NCBI GenBank assembly: GCA_958496175.1
Contig: OY292275.1
Location: forward strand, 59,225,701-59,289,700
Direction: 5' to 3'
DNA: 64,000 nucleotides
From: Sisyra terminalis
Lineage: Eukaryota > Arthropoda > Insecta > Neuroptera > Sisyridae
In this document: one piece after another, positions 1 to 12,384 of the stretch
Numbering within the stretch: the first letter of the stretch is position 1
Layout of the letters: each line of letters opens with the position of its first letter
Made by a program: the position numbers and the translations under genes
The notes under the pieces: model-generated
Database searches by the model: none
What the model saw: the letters and a program-made list of their open reading frames with translations, nothing else
What the model was told of the DNA's origin: nothing

Positions 1-89
1 CATTCAAGAATAACGTGTTAAAAGGATTGGAATAGCTGACTAATGTATTTTCACTGATAAAAATTGAATAAATTGATATTAACATAAAA

Positions 90-720
90 AAATATCTTAA
101 AACAACTTTAAATACGTTTTTCTCGAAATCAACTTTTTAAAACTGGGAGACAAAATTTCTCAGAAACTATCCAACGGATTGACTTGAAACTGGAGATTGT
201 TATAGTTCAACACGTCTTCTTGGTACTGAACCTCTGAAATTGGCCAAACCTCCCCCCTCAAAGTGGGAGAGGGGGAAAGGTCCAAAAAAAGGTCGTTTTT
301 TTTAACTTTTTTTTCAAAGTCGCGCCATTTTGTGAATTTTCAATTTTTTTGGGATTTTCGAGGTTCAGTACCAAGAAGACGCATTACCAAAATCCAAATT
401 CTTTGGAAAATCATGATCCAACTTCCGGTTTCCGATAAAACTTGGCTCCCGTTTGCCTCCTCATTTTTGAGGACTCTTTTTCAAAGCGCTGTACAAGGGG
501 GAGGGGGGGATATATCGGGGCAAATAAAAAAAAATTGTTCAAAACTTCAACTTTTACATGCCGAAGACTGTTTTTTAATATCTCTAAAAAAAATGGCAGC
601 AGTTTAAAAAAAGTCATTTTTTTTACGTTCTGACGGTAATCCACTCTTAAATATATATTGGATTTCAATTTGTCTTTTTCCAATTTTTTCTTGAAATCTT
701 CCAATCTTACATTCTTTGCT
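90..720. repeat. Unclassified repeat-like segment with internal inverted repeat
   Basis: A perfect 22-bp inverted repeat lies at 213-234 and 360-381, separated by about 125 bp of purine- and pyrimidine-rich sequence. Short overlapping reading frames exist on both strands but are rich in Lys/Phe homopolymer codons and resemble no protein I know. The composition suggests a piece of a dispersed repeat. No terminal repeats or target duplication were seen. Confidence 0.35.
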
Positions 721-3112
721 TCTTAAAATGTGCCCATCCAGTTGACTTTTTCTTATCTTCAAATCGATAATATAGTTTTTTCCTAGTTAATATTCATTAG
801 CTAGGTATCAGTACCCCTTGTAGGAACTCCCAATACTCATAATATGTTATTTACAAACAAAGATAAGGAAACAAAAAAAAAAACCATGATTAAATTTAAT
901 TTAATTTCAGTTTAAATTGAGGCTGGTTGCCAAGCCTGGCCCATGAATATCATTTCAGAGTTAAGCCAAACTTGGGCCAGACAATTATAAATTCTTACCT
1001 GAGAACTGTAGAAGTTCAATAATTTTCTAGTTTCAAAATTAAAGTATACTTTTAAAGATTTTGACCAATAATACTCATGAAAGAATAAATCAAATTGGCC
1101 AATATGATTGATATTAGTAGTAACGACTGGGATCCCTAGATAAGGCATCAAAAATAAATCTAATTTGATCTCTGTACATTGAAATCTGTACATTAAATAT
1201 TTGGAATTTGTCCTTAAAATCAAAAAAAATTTTGAGAAAGCTAATAATTTTCAAGTTTCTTGCCTCATGCGTACAATTTCCTTCCAATTAAAAGATTAAT
1301 TCAATAAAACAATTACATTTTTCTTGTAAAAATAAAAATAGTTACCACAAATTTTCCATGAAAATTTTCTTATCAGTTGTTACCCCCAATATTTAGTACA
1401 ATAGTACAACCTTGGTTCTTTTTTATAATCTTTGGAATTTAAAATACTGGCGTGGAATTTAAAAAAAAAGTTGATTATTTCCGTTTACTGTTGCTGATAG
1501 TGCACTAATCCTTCATTGTATTAAATTCGTTTCGAGTTCAGTAGCACTGCAAACTATTCAATTATTCAAATGAAATATATTTTCTATGTTTTTCTTTTGG
1601 CTACAAAGATAAAAACTTCTTCTTCAACTTCCAATCTTTTGGCATCCCCAAGCCATCGTTTTTTTTCGGTGTATTTTCTTGTAAATTTTCGCCAACTTTT
1701 CATCCGATCGCAAATTCTTGTTTGTTATCGTCTCGTCAGTCGACGCAAAAGAAAACGCCTGGCACAATGGAAAAGTTTGTAACTATTTTTTTTCGATTAG
1801 ATCGAAAGTAAACATTGTGAGACAAAACCGATAGGAATAGAGTTTGAAGTTTTTATCTTTGTTCGATGTAAATTCAAATAATTCAAATTGAACTCGTGGT
1901 GGTTATCTGTACAATGTCAAGTCGTGAATATTCTTTGTATTTATCATCCATTAAGTTTAATTAAAGTCAATTTAAATTATTAATCCTCCGACCGTAAACA
2001 ATGACAATAAATTTCCAACACAAATGATCAACGGTTGAGTTCTCGAATGGGGGGGGTAATAGGTCTGAGAAGAATCGGCTCCGTTTTTGACTCGGAAATT
2101 TTCAGTCTTCTTTTCGTGTTTAACACTGAAAAAAATTGGTATAGATTAAAAAAAATTGGTCGAAATATTTCGATATAATATTGCTAAAATCATCCCTTGA
2201 AAGACATCATGTTAGTATATCAAGACGCGTCTGCAAAAAATTCACAAGGCTTAGCTTTTTATGCTAAGATGGTAAAATAATTTTCCATTTTTTTTTTTCT
2301 TCTATAAAGTAAGGTAAACGGTGGCATGTCAGTTGAGAAATACTCAGGCATCACGCTAGAAAACGTGACATCATCATCTGCTCACCAGATTAATGGAATC
2401 CTTTTCTAATCTTGACTGTTACGAATAATTTTTCATAAATTTTCCGAAAGCTTCGCACAAAAAAAAGCAGCAAGAAAACTACCATTCCACGTAGCTCTAT
2501 ACCTTTATTGATTCTTAATCCTTATTTAGTGTCCTTCAGCCGATTTGTGTTAATCCTATTTGACTTTCGCGTAACATCAGGAAGAGGAGTGACCGGGTGG
2601 AATGGGGTGAATATCACATTGTATATGGAACGTTTTCATGATTAAATAGAGAATGGAACATTTGTAAGCGTTCGTTCTCGTGCCAAATGCATTTAAAATG
2701 GAAAATGTTGCAATGGCTCTCCGATAAAAGCACAACTTCATTATGATGAGCTTTTTTTTTGTATCGAATCCATTGTTGTGTTATGCCACTGATAACACAC
2801 ACAATAGGCTTATTTTAATGAAGAATGTTTCATATAATGTGGAATGATATTTATGCAAATAATTGGATGGTTACCTAGTTTTGTATTTCAAAGCGTAATC
2901 ATTGGAAATTATTGAAAAATTTTCGAGAAAATAATAATTTATTTTTACATTCCTCATTGTGTCGTGAAAATATTTTATATACTGAAGAATTTGACCAATG
3001 AAATTTTCGTTTCATTCGTATAATCGCACGCTTTCGTATACTTGGAATATTTTTCGAATAAATTACTCTCATTTTCATAAAAGGAATGCTCAAATTGGGA
3101 TAATTTTAAATC
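721..3112. other. Intergenic, no gene seen
   Basis: AT-rich sequence with many stops in all frames. A G8 run (about 2050) and a T-rich stretch (about 2289) are the only simple-sequence features. I see no conserved coding segment or element end here. Confidence 0.5.
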
Positions 3113-3120
3113 ATTTACAT

Positions 3121-4120
3121 TAGACTGATCAAAAAAAATTTTTTTTTCTAAATTATATCGACAATATTATTGGGAATGAGAAGGAAAAAATCCTGTGAAA
3201 GTTTAAGCTCTTAATATTAATATTAAGAGGTGCCGCATCGCAAATTTCGATTTTCCATTTAAATAACATGGCAACAATATTCTCTTGCACTTTGGAATTT
3301 TATAGCTCACGTTGGTGACAATATTTCGGAATGCCCAAGGTATATTCTTGTAGGTAATTGAACGATCTACAAAAAAGGTGTGTTACAAGTTTTTGATATT
3401 TTTATTCCTTCAAAAGTTATTCGAGGTCAAAATTGAACTAAAGAGAAGTTTAAATATTTTTTCAATTTTTTGACGCAACCATCAATTTTACGAGAAAATT
3501 TTGTAGGACATTTTTTGTAGAGCACTTTTTTTCTATAACTTATCTCTATACAAGTTTTTGATATTTTTTACAGGTTCTAAGTAATCAAACAAATAATTTT
3601 TATGTTAATAATATAATAATTCAAGGAATTTTTAGTTTAATGCAAATAACTTAGGACTTGTGAAAAATATTAAAAACTTTTATAGAGATAAGTTATAGAA
3701 AAGAAAGTGCTCTATAAAAAATGTCCTATAAAATTTTCTCATATAATTGATGGTTGCGTCAAAAAATTGAAAAAATATTAAAATTTCTCTTTAGTTCAAC
3801 TTGACCTCGAATAACTGTTGAAGGAATAAATATATCAAAAACTTGCACAAAGACTTTTTTGTAGATCGTTCAATTTTCTACAAGAATATACCTTGGTCAT
3901 TCCGAAATATTGTCACCAACGTGAGCTATAAAATTCCAAAGTGCAAGAGAATATTGTTCCCATGTTATTTAAATGGAAAATCGATATTTGCGATGCGGCA
4001 CCTCTTAATATTAATATTAAGAGCTTAAACTTTCACAGCATTTTTTTTTTTGTCATTCCCAACAATATTTTCGATATAATTAAGAAAAATCAAATTCATC
4101 ATTTTTTTTGAATCAGTCTA
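3121..4120. mobile_element. 1-kb palindromic (foldback) element, family A copy 1, hAT-type
   Basis: The element begins TAGACTGATC and ends GAATCAGTCTA, and its two halves are near-complete reverse complements of about 480 bp each. It is flanked by an exact 8-bp duplication, ATTTACAT, at 3113-3120 and 4121-4128. An 8-bp duplication with short terminal inverted repeats is characteristic of hAT transposons, so this is inferred to be a non-autonomous hAT derivative. Each arm contains a smaller palindrome built on TTAATATTAATATTAA and degenerate repeated modules around GTTTTTGATAT. Short frames inside it recur in the other copies only because the repeat recurs. It lies just downstream of the SLC6 gene. 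Confidence 0.85.
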
Positions 4121-4141
4121 ATTTACATACTTAAAACGATA

Positions 4142-4147
4142 TTTATT
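4142..4147 (-). promoter_or_regulatory. Candidate polyadenylation signal of the SLC6 gene
   Basis: TTTATT on the plus strand reads AATAAA on the minus strand, about 57 bases after the SLC6 stop codon. The position is plausible, but the region is AT-rich and such hexamers are frequent. Confidence 0.4.
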
Positions 4148-4203
4148 GTAAAAATAAAAAGATTTTCTTTGGAAAATAATCTTTCATTTATAATTGAACT
4201 AAT

Positions 4204-7200
4204 TTATTTGAAAATTGTCACTTTTTTTTGAAGTTCTTCGTTTAAATTCCTTTGAGCTTTTTGATTGATCCATTTTTGTCTCAATTGTGGATCCTTGGGA
4301 CCCCATTGGTTGGTTGGTTGAAATAGTAGAGAGATTTTCTGAAATATTTTAATTAGCATTATGTTTAATTTCTGATTTAAAATTTATTGTTAGAATATTG
4401 CCTATGTTTTGCCAATGTTATTTGTAATTTGTTGCATTTGTAATCATATCAATGAATAGTATTCCGTTGAAAATTATTTAATCATTTTATAAATAAATTA
4501 ATTCAAAAATTTATTAAAATTACCATACTTGTCTTACCTTTTCTGTAACATAGGCCTTTATCGAATAATAGATCATAAAAATGAAAAGGGGAGATATTCC
4601 AATTGCAAATAAAATCCATCCAGAAACTGAAAGAATTTGTGAGACATTATTTTTTAGGCGAATTTATAAATAGGAAATCTCATTATAATATGACTGTTTT
4701 TCTGGAATCCTGGATTTTTTCATATATAGATTTGGTAACCCTATTAGAAATTCTCAAACTTTTTTGGTGTAGAACAAATGATTTTAAAATTGGTTAATAA
4801 ATTTGGTCCAGAAAGGTGAAGAAGAAAAGTTTATGTTATCTCTCTTAGTATACAATATTACTATTATAATACTGTTATATTTTCGTACGTTTTCGGTGCC
4901 TGGAACATAGCGAAAATTGGCCGCCCTCTATTTTCATTATTAGTCGAAAAATTTGGTAAAATTCAAATAGCCATAAGAGTTTTAATTATTTAAAAATGTA
5001 ACCATCGAGGTCTTGAGCAATTCTAGGGTTAGTAAAATCTTTAATTGAGAAATATTGCAAGGTTGCTCGATACGAGGGTTGAACCGAATACCTACCAGTT
5101 TTGGAGCGGTCACCTTAACCACTCAGCCACCAGTAGGTATTTTAATTATTCCAATAAGTGTTATTCATGTACCACAGTTTGAGAACTGAGATTAAAAAGA
5201 ATGCCTTAATTGGTCGATGTTAATCTTTTAGCTCAAATAATTTTTTCGCTACAAAAATTTTTATTGAATTTTTGAAAAGTGCAATAATTGTTATCTTAAT
5301 GCAACTGTATATTGGAATAAATTGTATTATTTTTTTGGCACAATTTTCCAATATAATTGTTAAATTTCTTACCTCTGCCAATAAACGGGTAGCTTTCATT
5401 TTTGTACGTAATCGGTTGCATTTCATACAAAAAATAAATCAAAATCACTATCAACAGTAGCGGAGATAAAACACTCCAACAAATTTTCCAAAACATGGAA
5501 ACTTTAATTTTCATCATAAATTCAACGTCCTGACAAAAGTTTTTAACTCCTAAAATCATAGAGAAAGATTTATTGCGAAATATGTTAACTATGTTACCAA
5601 TGCAAAGCACCTGTTGAAGTTACCACTTACCATAGATCCAAAATACAACAATCGTTTCAACAATAGAAAGAATGAAAATGACAAACATTACTCCAAAATA
5701 GTCGACCAGATTCAAAATAAATTGACCTCCCTGAAAAAGATTGGAAAATTAATTTTACACATAATTAAAATTAAAAAAAAAACATTACTGGAGTCAAATA
5801 AACCACCCCAATCAAAAATAATATAAAGCACAAGCTCAACGATATCATCCAAAGCTTTAAATTTTCGAAACAATCTTTAAAAGCTGTTATAACGTTGTTC
5901 AAATATGCCACCAAACATCCAACTCCCAGTATCACAAGCATTAGAAAAAATAAAACGGCAAAAACCTAAAAAAAAATGGAATTTTGAAATTTTTTTACTA
6001 CCAAAATCAATTTACCAACCTGTGGAATAAACTGGAATTTTGAAATTGCATTGGGGAATGATATAAATGCCAATCCAACTCCACCCTGAGCCACCTCTTG
6101 TATGGATGTTCCAGTTTCGTGCACTAAATTTCCCAAAATTCCAAAAATTCCCATTCCGGCTAAAAGGCTTGTTAATGTGTCCACCATGGTAATGACGAGA
6201 GCATCCCTTAAATTTTTTCAATTGATTTTTTGATATCATTAGATAATTTAGGTTTTACCGGTTTACGTTGTGATCGAATTTATTGAAGGATGCCAACATT
6301 GTTATGGTTCCATAGCAAATATTTAAAGAAAAAAATGCCTGAGTTACGGCAGCATACCAAACCTATGCAATTAAGTGCATTTTTCAGTGCCCTTATTTTT
6401 TAAAGAAAAGATTGCTAATGTCTTCAATTTCTTGATTAAATAATTATAATAAATAAGCATTATTGCAAATCTATTTAATGAGATTATAGAAAGGATTCCT
6501 GTGAAACTAAAAGTGGATATCAAGATGAAGAGCTTCAATTTTAATGAGAAAACTCTATTTTCCATTATAAATTTGGTCGTCTAAATATTTTAGTATTTAA
6601 TGCTTAGTTAAAACTTTGATAATTATCTCTACATATTTAAGAATTCCTTGGTTAAATAGTGCTAAAATCTTTTACAATAGTGTCAATTAAAATTTACCAT
6701 AGCTGAATGTAAATTTAAGTAGATGATAAAATTCAGATCTCAGCTTTTTTCAAATAAGAAGACAATTCAGGTTGTTTAAGATCGGTTTTTTTATTTAATA
6801 TTTTTAATATTCAATTAGCTACGTTGCGTTACGTATCGTAACTTCATCAAATAATTTTTTATATTTATTTATTGAATTTAAATTGAAAATATTATATTTT
6901 TTTGTGAATCAAGAAGCCTGATGAAGTTGCGATACGTAACGAAACGTAGCTAATTGAATATTAAAAATATTAAATAAAGAAACCCATCTTAAACAACCTG
7001 AATTGTTTTCTTATTTAGTAAATTTAAGTTTTAGTTCGATGCACTATTTGGTTTGCATAATATAATGATTGATTTTTTTTAAAATAATTTTTACCTTTGG
7101 ATGCAAAATTTGGTCCCATTGAGGCATTAAAAAGTATTTTATACCTTCAATCGCCCCTGGTAATGTTACGGCTCGTACAAATAGTGTTATCAGAACTACA

Positions 7201-8088
7201 TATGGAAAAAGAGCCAAAAAATAAGAGGCCTTTCCGGAACTTTTAATTCCCTTGATTGTTACTGCAAAAACTGCAGTCCATACCACAAATAGGCATCCAA
7301 CTAAATTCCAGCTAGGATTACCAATACCGGCGTTAATGTTTGATATTTCATGCAAAACTGTTTTTCTAAAAATGAAATAAAAAATTGCTTTAAAAAGTTT
7401 TTAAGTGAAAATAGGGATAGAAGGGAAAAAGGTTAAATAAAGGTCGAGGGTTTCACATTGGGAGAATGGAAATATCCCTTAAATATATTTCAAAATCAAT
7501 TACTGGAAATAGAGATCAACTGATGTCGTACGATTTGTGGAATTTGTATGAACTCCTGTGGGATCTGTGTCATAACATATATCACCCCATTGGCTATCGC
7601 ACGTGCTCCACGGCAAAACGTCGGTGAACGAATGGAACAAATAAAACATAGCGATCGCCAATAATGAGCTATAATAGCTCATTACGCAAAATGTGGCAAA
7701 CACTTGCCCATAACCCAAACCTATAAACAACGGAGTTTTAATTTTTTTTTCCATTGCAAATTCCCTCATTATTCTTATCACCCGTGAAAAATGGGCACAG
7801 ACTGGCAAAAACTGCGACATTTCCTCGCGACGAAAACTGTCCCACTATCATTTCCATATAGTACAGGGGACGACCGATAAAAATTACGACCGTTATATAG
7901 GGAATGATGAAAGCTCCGCCGCCATTTTCGTAAGCTGTTATTGGAAATCGCCAAATGTTTCCCAATCCAACAGACATAGCGATGCACGACATGAGAAATT
8001 CCCATTTACTTCCCCATTGCTCCCGTTGCCCAATCGTTCTATCATCTCCGCCGGCGATTTCCTGCAAACAAACTTGGTTTTTTTCCAT
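4204..8088 (-). CDS. Sodium-dependent nutrient amino acid transporter-like protein (SLC6 family), complete, 10 exons
   Basis: A plasma-membrane symporter that would use the sodium gradient to import amino acids; the substrate is inferred from family resemblance. Exons (minus strand): 8088-7782, 7720-7504, 7365-7095, 6362-6259, 6206-6020, 5965-5789, 5730-5631, 5549-5373, 4626-4538, 4338-4204. All introns are GT-AG, every junction keeps phase, and the total is 1764 nt (587 aa plus TAA). TM1 carries the family signature GLGNIWRFP (residues 41-49), followed by YENGGGAF. Extracellular loop 2 has a probable disulfide pair (Cys143, Cys151) and N-glycosylation sites at N162 and N165. Also present are YFQKTVLHE before TM4, [14 protein letters not shown] (TM6), the [10 protein letters not shown] stretch, and [13 protein letters not shown] before TM10. 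The charged tail has WGPKDP. The start follows an in-frame TAG 12 bases upstream. The length is normal for the family and there is no damage. Introns are short except where repeats were inserted (introns 3 and 8). Confidence 0.92.
5060..5135 (-). repeat. tRNA-like pol III promoter, probable SINE head
   Basis: On the minus strand a good A box (TGGCTGAGTGGTTAAGG, complement of 5113-5129) is followed about 30 bases later by a B box (GGTTCAACCCTC, complement of 5074-5085). The A box resembles Ser/Leu tRNAs. No acceptor stem can be paired, so this is not a functional tRNA; a tRNA-derived SINE or tRNA relic is more likely. It sits in intron 8 of the SLC6 gene on the same strand. Confidence 0.5.
6833..6862 (-). 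ncRNA. Decayed hammerhead-like motif (left arm)
   Basis: Read on the minus strand, the core is TTGATGA, stem II GTTACG/CGTAAC, then GCAAC. Both invariant blocks carry one substitution each (C3 to T; GAAAC to GCAAC), so it should be inactive as a hammerhead. Stem II is still perfectly paired. Confidence 0.45.
6918..6945 (+). ncRNA. Hammerhead ribozyme-like core, family H copy 1
   Basis: CTGATGA (6918-6924), an extra A, stem II GTTGCG/CGTAAC (one G-U pair) closed by an ATA loop, then GAAAC (6941-6945). The order matches the hammerhead core CUGANGA-stem II-GAAA. The extra A before stem II and the unclear stem III after GAAAC are departures from the textbook form. Confidence 0.5.
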
Positions 8089-9657
8089 TCGTAAAACCTA
8101 TAGCACATATCTCATTACAACTATTCCCGGAAGTGAACTTAGTTCAATATTTTCCGAATTTTCATATGCTCGATTTTCGTGACCGTTACACTGCGACTGC
8201 ATTTCGAAAACTGAATCATAATTTTGAGAAATTATGTGTCATTTCTCCTTATGGATTTTTTTTAATTTTTTTTTTTTTTGAAACCTTGAATCACAGATTG
8301 GAGAGTTTATTACTTAATCGTTTTTTACTGTATTTATTTTTGTTATTATCTTAATGCTCGGAAATTTACAACTCGTGTTAATTACATAGATCTATTGTAT
8401 TACGAAATTACAGATAAAAAAAATTGGGGCTGAAAAAAAAAATTTCCTAATAAAATATTTATCATAGTACCATAACGCACTACCCTCCACCTTACCCCTC
8501 TTAAAATAAGAAATTTACACAATTCTACTATCAAGTCTTTCAGGAAATGACTGAAAAATTGATATTCATCCCTTAATGTGCTATAAGATGGGATACAACT
8601 GGATGGTTACAAAATCGTGGACAAATTTACACCCCTAATGTTTTTCTCATATTTTTTTAAACTTTTCAACTAAAAAAATTGCCCTTCTTTTACCTTTATC
8701 GTTTGGCTTTATTGTTCTCCAAATTCGTAAGAGGTTGTAGCTGTAGTTGCAATCCTATTTTTTCTAAATTTTTTTTGGAATAAAAGGATATCTTTTGAAT
8801 AAAATTTAAATCAGTGGTTGATAGGGATGAAAAAGGAGCAACCTCTTATTAGTTTTTGACTAGGCTAAAGTTATACGAAGAATTTTAGAGTCAGCAAATT
8901 CCGTTTAGGAAACAAGTGGAAAATATTATATAATTTTTAACCCCTTTTGAATTTCATAGTTCCGTCTTGCTCCTCAGAAAATGTAGCCCCCGTAGCTCCT
9001 ACTCTTTTTGAATATCAAAATGATACATTGCCCCGTTGTCAATTAAAGTGTCCTAAATATGCCAAGCCATCTTGAATGTAGATCCTAATTCCTTGAACTC
9101 GGTAAATTCTTCCACTTCCAACCCTTTTTGATTGCTGAATTTCACTTATAAGTTTTGCTATATAAAACAAAATTATTTCTGCTGACAAAACGTCCAGGCT
9201 AAGTAGAAGGGAAGGTTTTGTTTAACAATCGTAATGGACAGCCATTATTGCATTCTAATTAAAAAGAGCCGGCTAAAAAGACCTAGTTAGTTGGGTTTTA
9301 AAAGAAATTAGTAGGTTTCTACTACATATTGAATTATTTTATTAAATTATATCCAAAATGTTCAAATTTTAAACTTACAGGGGTATGAATTGTTCCCTAA
9401 AGCGCAATCTACCCTTTGCGAGGTCTTCCTACTCAGAATAGTCATATATTTTCTTAAAAGATCCAGAATTCCAATTCTTCGCTTTCCCTTTTCCCTAAAA
9501 TTTTCCTAGTTTTCTTTCTACAAGACTTAAAGTGATTTTCCCGATAACAATTCCCTCTTCTATGTCGTCTAGGAATAGAATATTTTCGGCGATGATTTTT
9601 CTTAATTTTTTTTTTGCGATTTTTTTACACAATCTGCAAGCAGGTATTCTGTTAGAG
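8089..9657. other. Upstream flank of SLC6 gene, nothing else identified
   Basis: AT-rich, no conserved frame. The minus-strand sequence just before the SLC6 ATG reads GCTATAG/GTTTTACGAATGG, so an upstream non-coding exon could splice in there. No clear core promoter could be assigned. Confidence 0.4.
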
Positions 9658-9871
9658 CAGTGGTTCTTAACATTGTTGCCGGTACTGACCTCTACCAATT
9701 TCATATGGGCATTCTCCAAACTCTTTTTAAATATAAAAAGAAAATGTAATTTTTTCAAATATAATATATTATACTTAGGGGTTTATACATAGCTTATATG
9801 AGTCAGGGATGTGTCTTGACCACCCCCGAACCCGCTAGATTGACTCACCGAACCCAGGCTAAGAACCATAT
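9658..9871. mobile_element. Short hAT-type MITE
   Basis: The left end is CAGTGGTTCTTAA and the right end reads GAACCATAT, a decayed inverted copy of the left. The flanks are TGTTAGAG (9650-9657) and TTTTAGAG (9872-9879), 7 of 8 identical, fitting an 8-bp hAT target duplication. There is no coding capacity. Confidence 0.6.
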
Positions 9872-9915
9872 TTTTAGAGAGATAAGTCTTGTGGCCTAGC
9901 TCTTTTATAATGTTA

Positions 9916-10188
9916 TTAAATTCTGGAGCTCTTTGTCAATGTTTTGTTCTGTTTGGTAAGTCCAAAGTTGCCCATTTCTCTAACCAATTTATCGCTTTGC
10001 TCTTGTCGAAGAGTTAATGCCAAGACATCTGGGGGATTCTTCAATTTCTGTAGGTATTTGGAATTCCATTTATTCATCTCTTCCTCCACCATTCTTATTT
10101 GTAGATCTGTGTATATTTGAGTGTTATTTACATACCATGGCGCTTGGAGCATAACTATTGAGGTTTTTGATTGATATCTCTGTATCAT
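9916..10188 (-). pseudogene. Jockey-like LINE reverse transcriptase, C-terminal fragment
   Basis: A 90-residue open stretch on the minus strand contains IQRYQSKT, APWYVNNTQIYTDLQI, EEEMNKWNSKYLQKL and LALTL. This is the pattern of the C-terminal tail after the RT domain in jockey-clade non-LTR retrotransposons. The APWYVNN block recurs in the fragment at 48764-49063. No RT catalytic region is attached, so this is a dead 5'-truncated copy. Confidence 0.7.
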
Positions 10189-10234
10189 TTAGATTTTAGA
10201 TAACCAAATTATAGGTTGTTATTCTTCCAGAGTT

Positions 10235-11080
10235 TTATGCTCCATATTTTGTCACAAATAAATTAAATCCCAAAGATCTTAACGTCCCTTATTTTTTCGA
10301 TAGATTCTTTTATTATTCTTCCATTCTAATCCAGAAGTTTCAATTCTTTCAAGCACTCAACCATTAGAAGACTAAAATCAAAAAGAACTCCATATGAGCT
10401 GACATCAAAGTAGTAGGAAGATGTTCCACTGGGAACTTCTCCATCAAGCCATTTGGAGCTCAAGAGCTCCAGCCAAGACAACACATTAGCTTATAGTTTG
10501 CACTAACTGATTGCTAACTTAAAAAAAAATCTTTCTTCTACTCAACACCCGAAAAGTCCTCCACGTCGCTAAAAGCGACGATGGTTGAGAAGTCACCTCT
10601 CACCAAGATATCAATATGTTTTATTTAACCTTTTAATTGTTGTCAATTCAAGAATTTCTCATTTTTTAAGTAAAAGATCATTTGCTAATTGTATTATATG
10701 TGTATATAGATCGCAAATAAAAAAAAATATAGCCAATTATTCGATAGATATCATGCTCCGTATTTTGTCACAAATAAAGTAAATCCCAAAGATTTTATCG
10801 TCTCTTATTTTTCCGATAAATTCATTAGGTTCCACGATAAAGTATTCTCCTATTCTAATCCAGAAGTTTAAATTATTTCCTCTACTCAACACCCGAAAAA
10901 TTCTCCACGTCGCTAAAAGCGACAATGGTTGAGAAATCATCTACCAAAATGTTTTATTTGATCCTTGAATTGTTTTCAATTCAAGAACCTCTAATTTTGT
11001 AACTATTAGATCATTTGTTAAATGTATTATATGCGTATATAGATTGCAAATAAAAAAAATATAGCAAATTGTTTCAATAG
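10235..11080. repeat. Direct duplication of about 350-550 bp
   Basis: Two copies (about 10235-10740 and 10745-11075) share in the same order ATTTTGTCACAAATAAA, TCTAATCCAGAAGTTT, CTACTCAACACCCGAAAA, CCACGTCGCTAAAAGCGAC and TATAGATCGCAAATAAAAA (last block slightly changed in copy 2). Each contains a hairpin, GTCGC-TAAAA-GCGAC. The unit adjoins the jockey-like fragment and may be part of that element. Translation gives no recognisable protein. Confidence 0.6.
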
Positions 11081-11089
11081 ATAATAATC

Positions 11090-12384
11090 CAACATTCGGT
11101 CTTCCTTTTTGTATTCCAAAATATCAGAAACCATTTTTTGATCTAAATAATAGTTAGATAACTTATTCGCCAAAATCAAGATTTGCATTGAAATTGGCCA
11201 AATTTATTTTTAGCTTCTTAAATTCATCGTCAACAAAATGTATAATCCCATACTTAATTATGTAAATTTTTTCACTGAAAATAAAACCTTGAGTATAACA
11301 ATTATTTATTTTGTTGGAAAAATGATTGCAAAATATTTCAAACAAGAACCATCGCATCGTCTCGTCTCGTTTTAATCTAACCAATTTCCTACAAACGAGA
11401 ACTAATTAGTGACCACTATAATGTATCTACCTTTAGTTCCAAATTAAATTTTACAAACTTGAACAAATCAACCAAGTTTTCCGTGCCCGTGTGCCACACA
11501 CTAAATGGAAAATTCTTTAGCGGAAATTGAATTTTCGCCTTAATAAAAAGAAAAAAAAAAAAGACCGAATACAATCACGTTAGTTCTGTCTGAGAATTTC
11601 AAATGGATACAATGAAACAATGCCGCATTGTATTCACTGCTAAACTTCCTTTTCCTTGAAAACTTGGCGGAAAATTCAATTTTTTCTTTTGCTCGACTCC
11701 AACTAAAGGAAGCAACCGTTCCACTATTGAGAGATAGGAAAATTTTGTTCACTTTTTAATACAGTTGTAGTAGGTTCGATTGTATAATAAATCTTGCAAT
11801 GACAATAAAAATTGATGGAAGGAAAAAAGGTTGAATAAAACGAATTTCGATGATTATATAGTAACTTGATACCATTCCCAATCCCCTACTTTTGCGGTTA
11901 AGGCTTTGTTCGTTTTCCCTGTTTGAGGTCGATACATTTAGTTGATGAAGGTTTTTCCTGATTTCTGGCATACATTTACTTTTACGATGAAATTTATTGC
12001 TGAAATCAACCCTCTAAACAGTCTTTCCTGACGAATATCAATACGACATTAGGTATTTGTATTTGGGAAAATTAATCCGGAAAAGTGTCTTTATTCGATG
12101 TTTTTGGGTAAAAGTCGATCATTTATATTAAGTAGGGAGAAAATATTTCCACGATAGAGATATCGTAAAAACGCATGAGATGCACCACACCCAACTAACC
12201 AGTGTTTGTTGATTGCTTCATTTTGGGGATGCGAAGTCTCGTTTGACTTGTGTAGGGTTTTAGGGGATGAAAATGGAAAATAAAGTGATATATTTTTGGG
12301 TGGAAATGTCTGGTCTCGTGACGTTCTTTGTCTGGATGCGTCTTTTTAAAAAGGTGCCAACTTGTGTCACAACTGGAAAGCACG
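11090..12384. other. Intergenic, no gene seen
   Basis: Short frames on the minus strand have no family resemblance and AT-driven composition. No element ends were recognised. Confidence 0.4.

Larger units (their letters stand above)
6720..7020. mobile_element. Inverted-repeat element with hammerhead-like motifs (family H copy 1), in SLC6 intron 3
   Basis: The left arm (about 6722-6862) and right arm (about 6905-7019) are inverted copies sharing the motif GACAATTCAGGTTGTTTAAG. Each arm carries a hammerhead-like core; the right one is intact and the left one is damaged. The same unit recurs at 15.4-15.9, 16.0-16.3 and 19.1-19.3 kb. Penelope-like retroelements are known to carry minimal hammerhead ribozymes in their terminal repeats, and this is the inferred source. 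No reverse transcriptase is present. Confidence 0.6.

Noticed and set aside
3843..4028. Similar short proteins at 3843-4028, 21026-21253, 33628-33882 and 34459-34644
   Set aside because: They look conserved only because they lie in copies of the same palindromic element.
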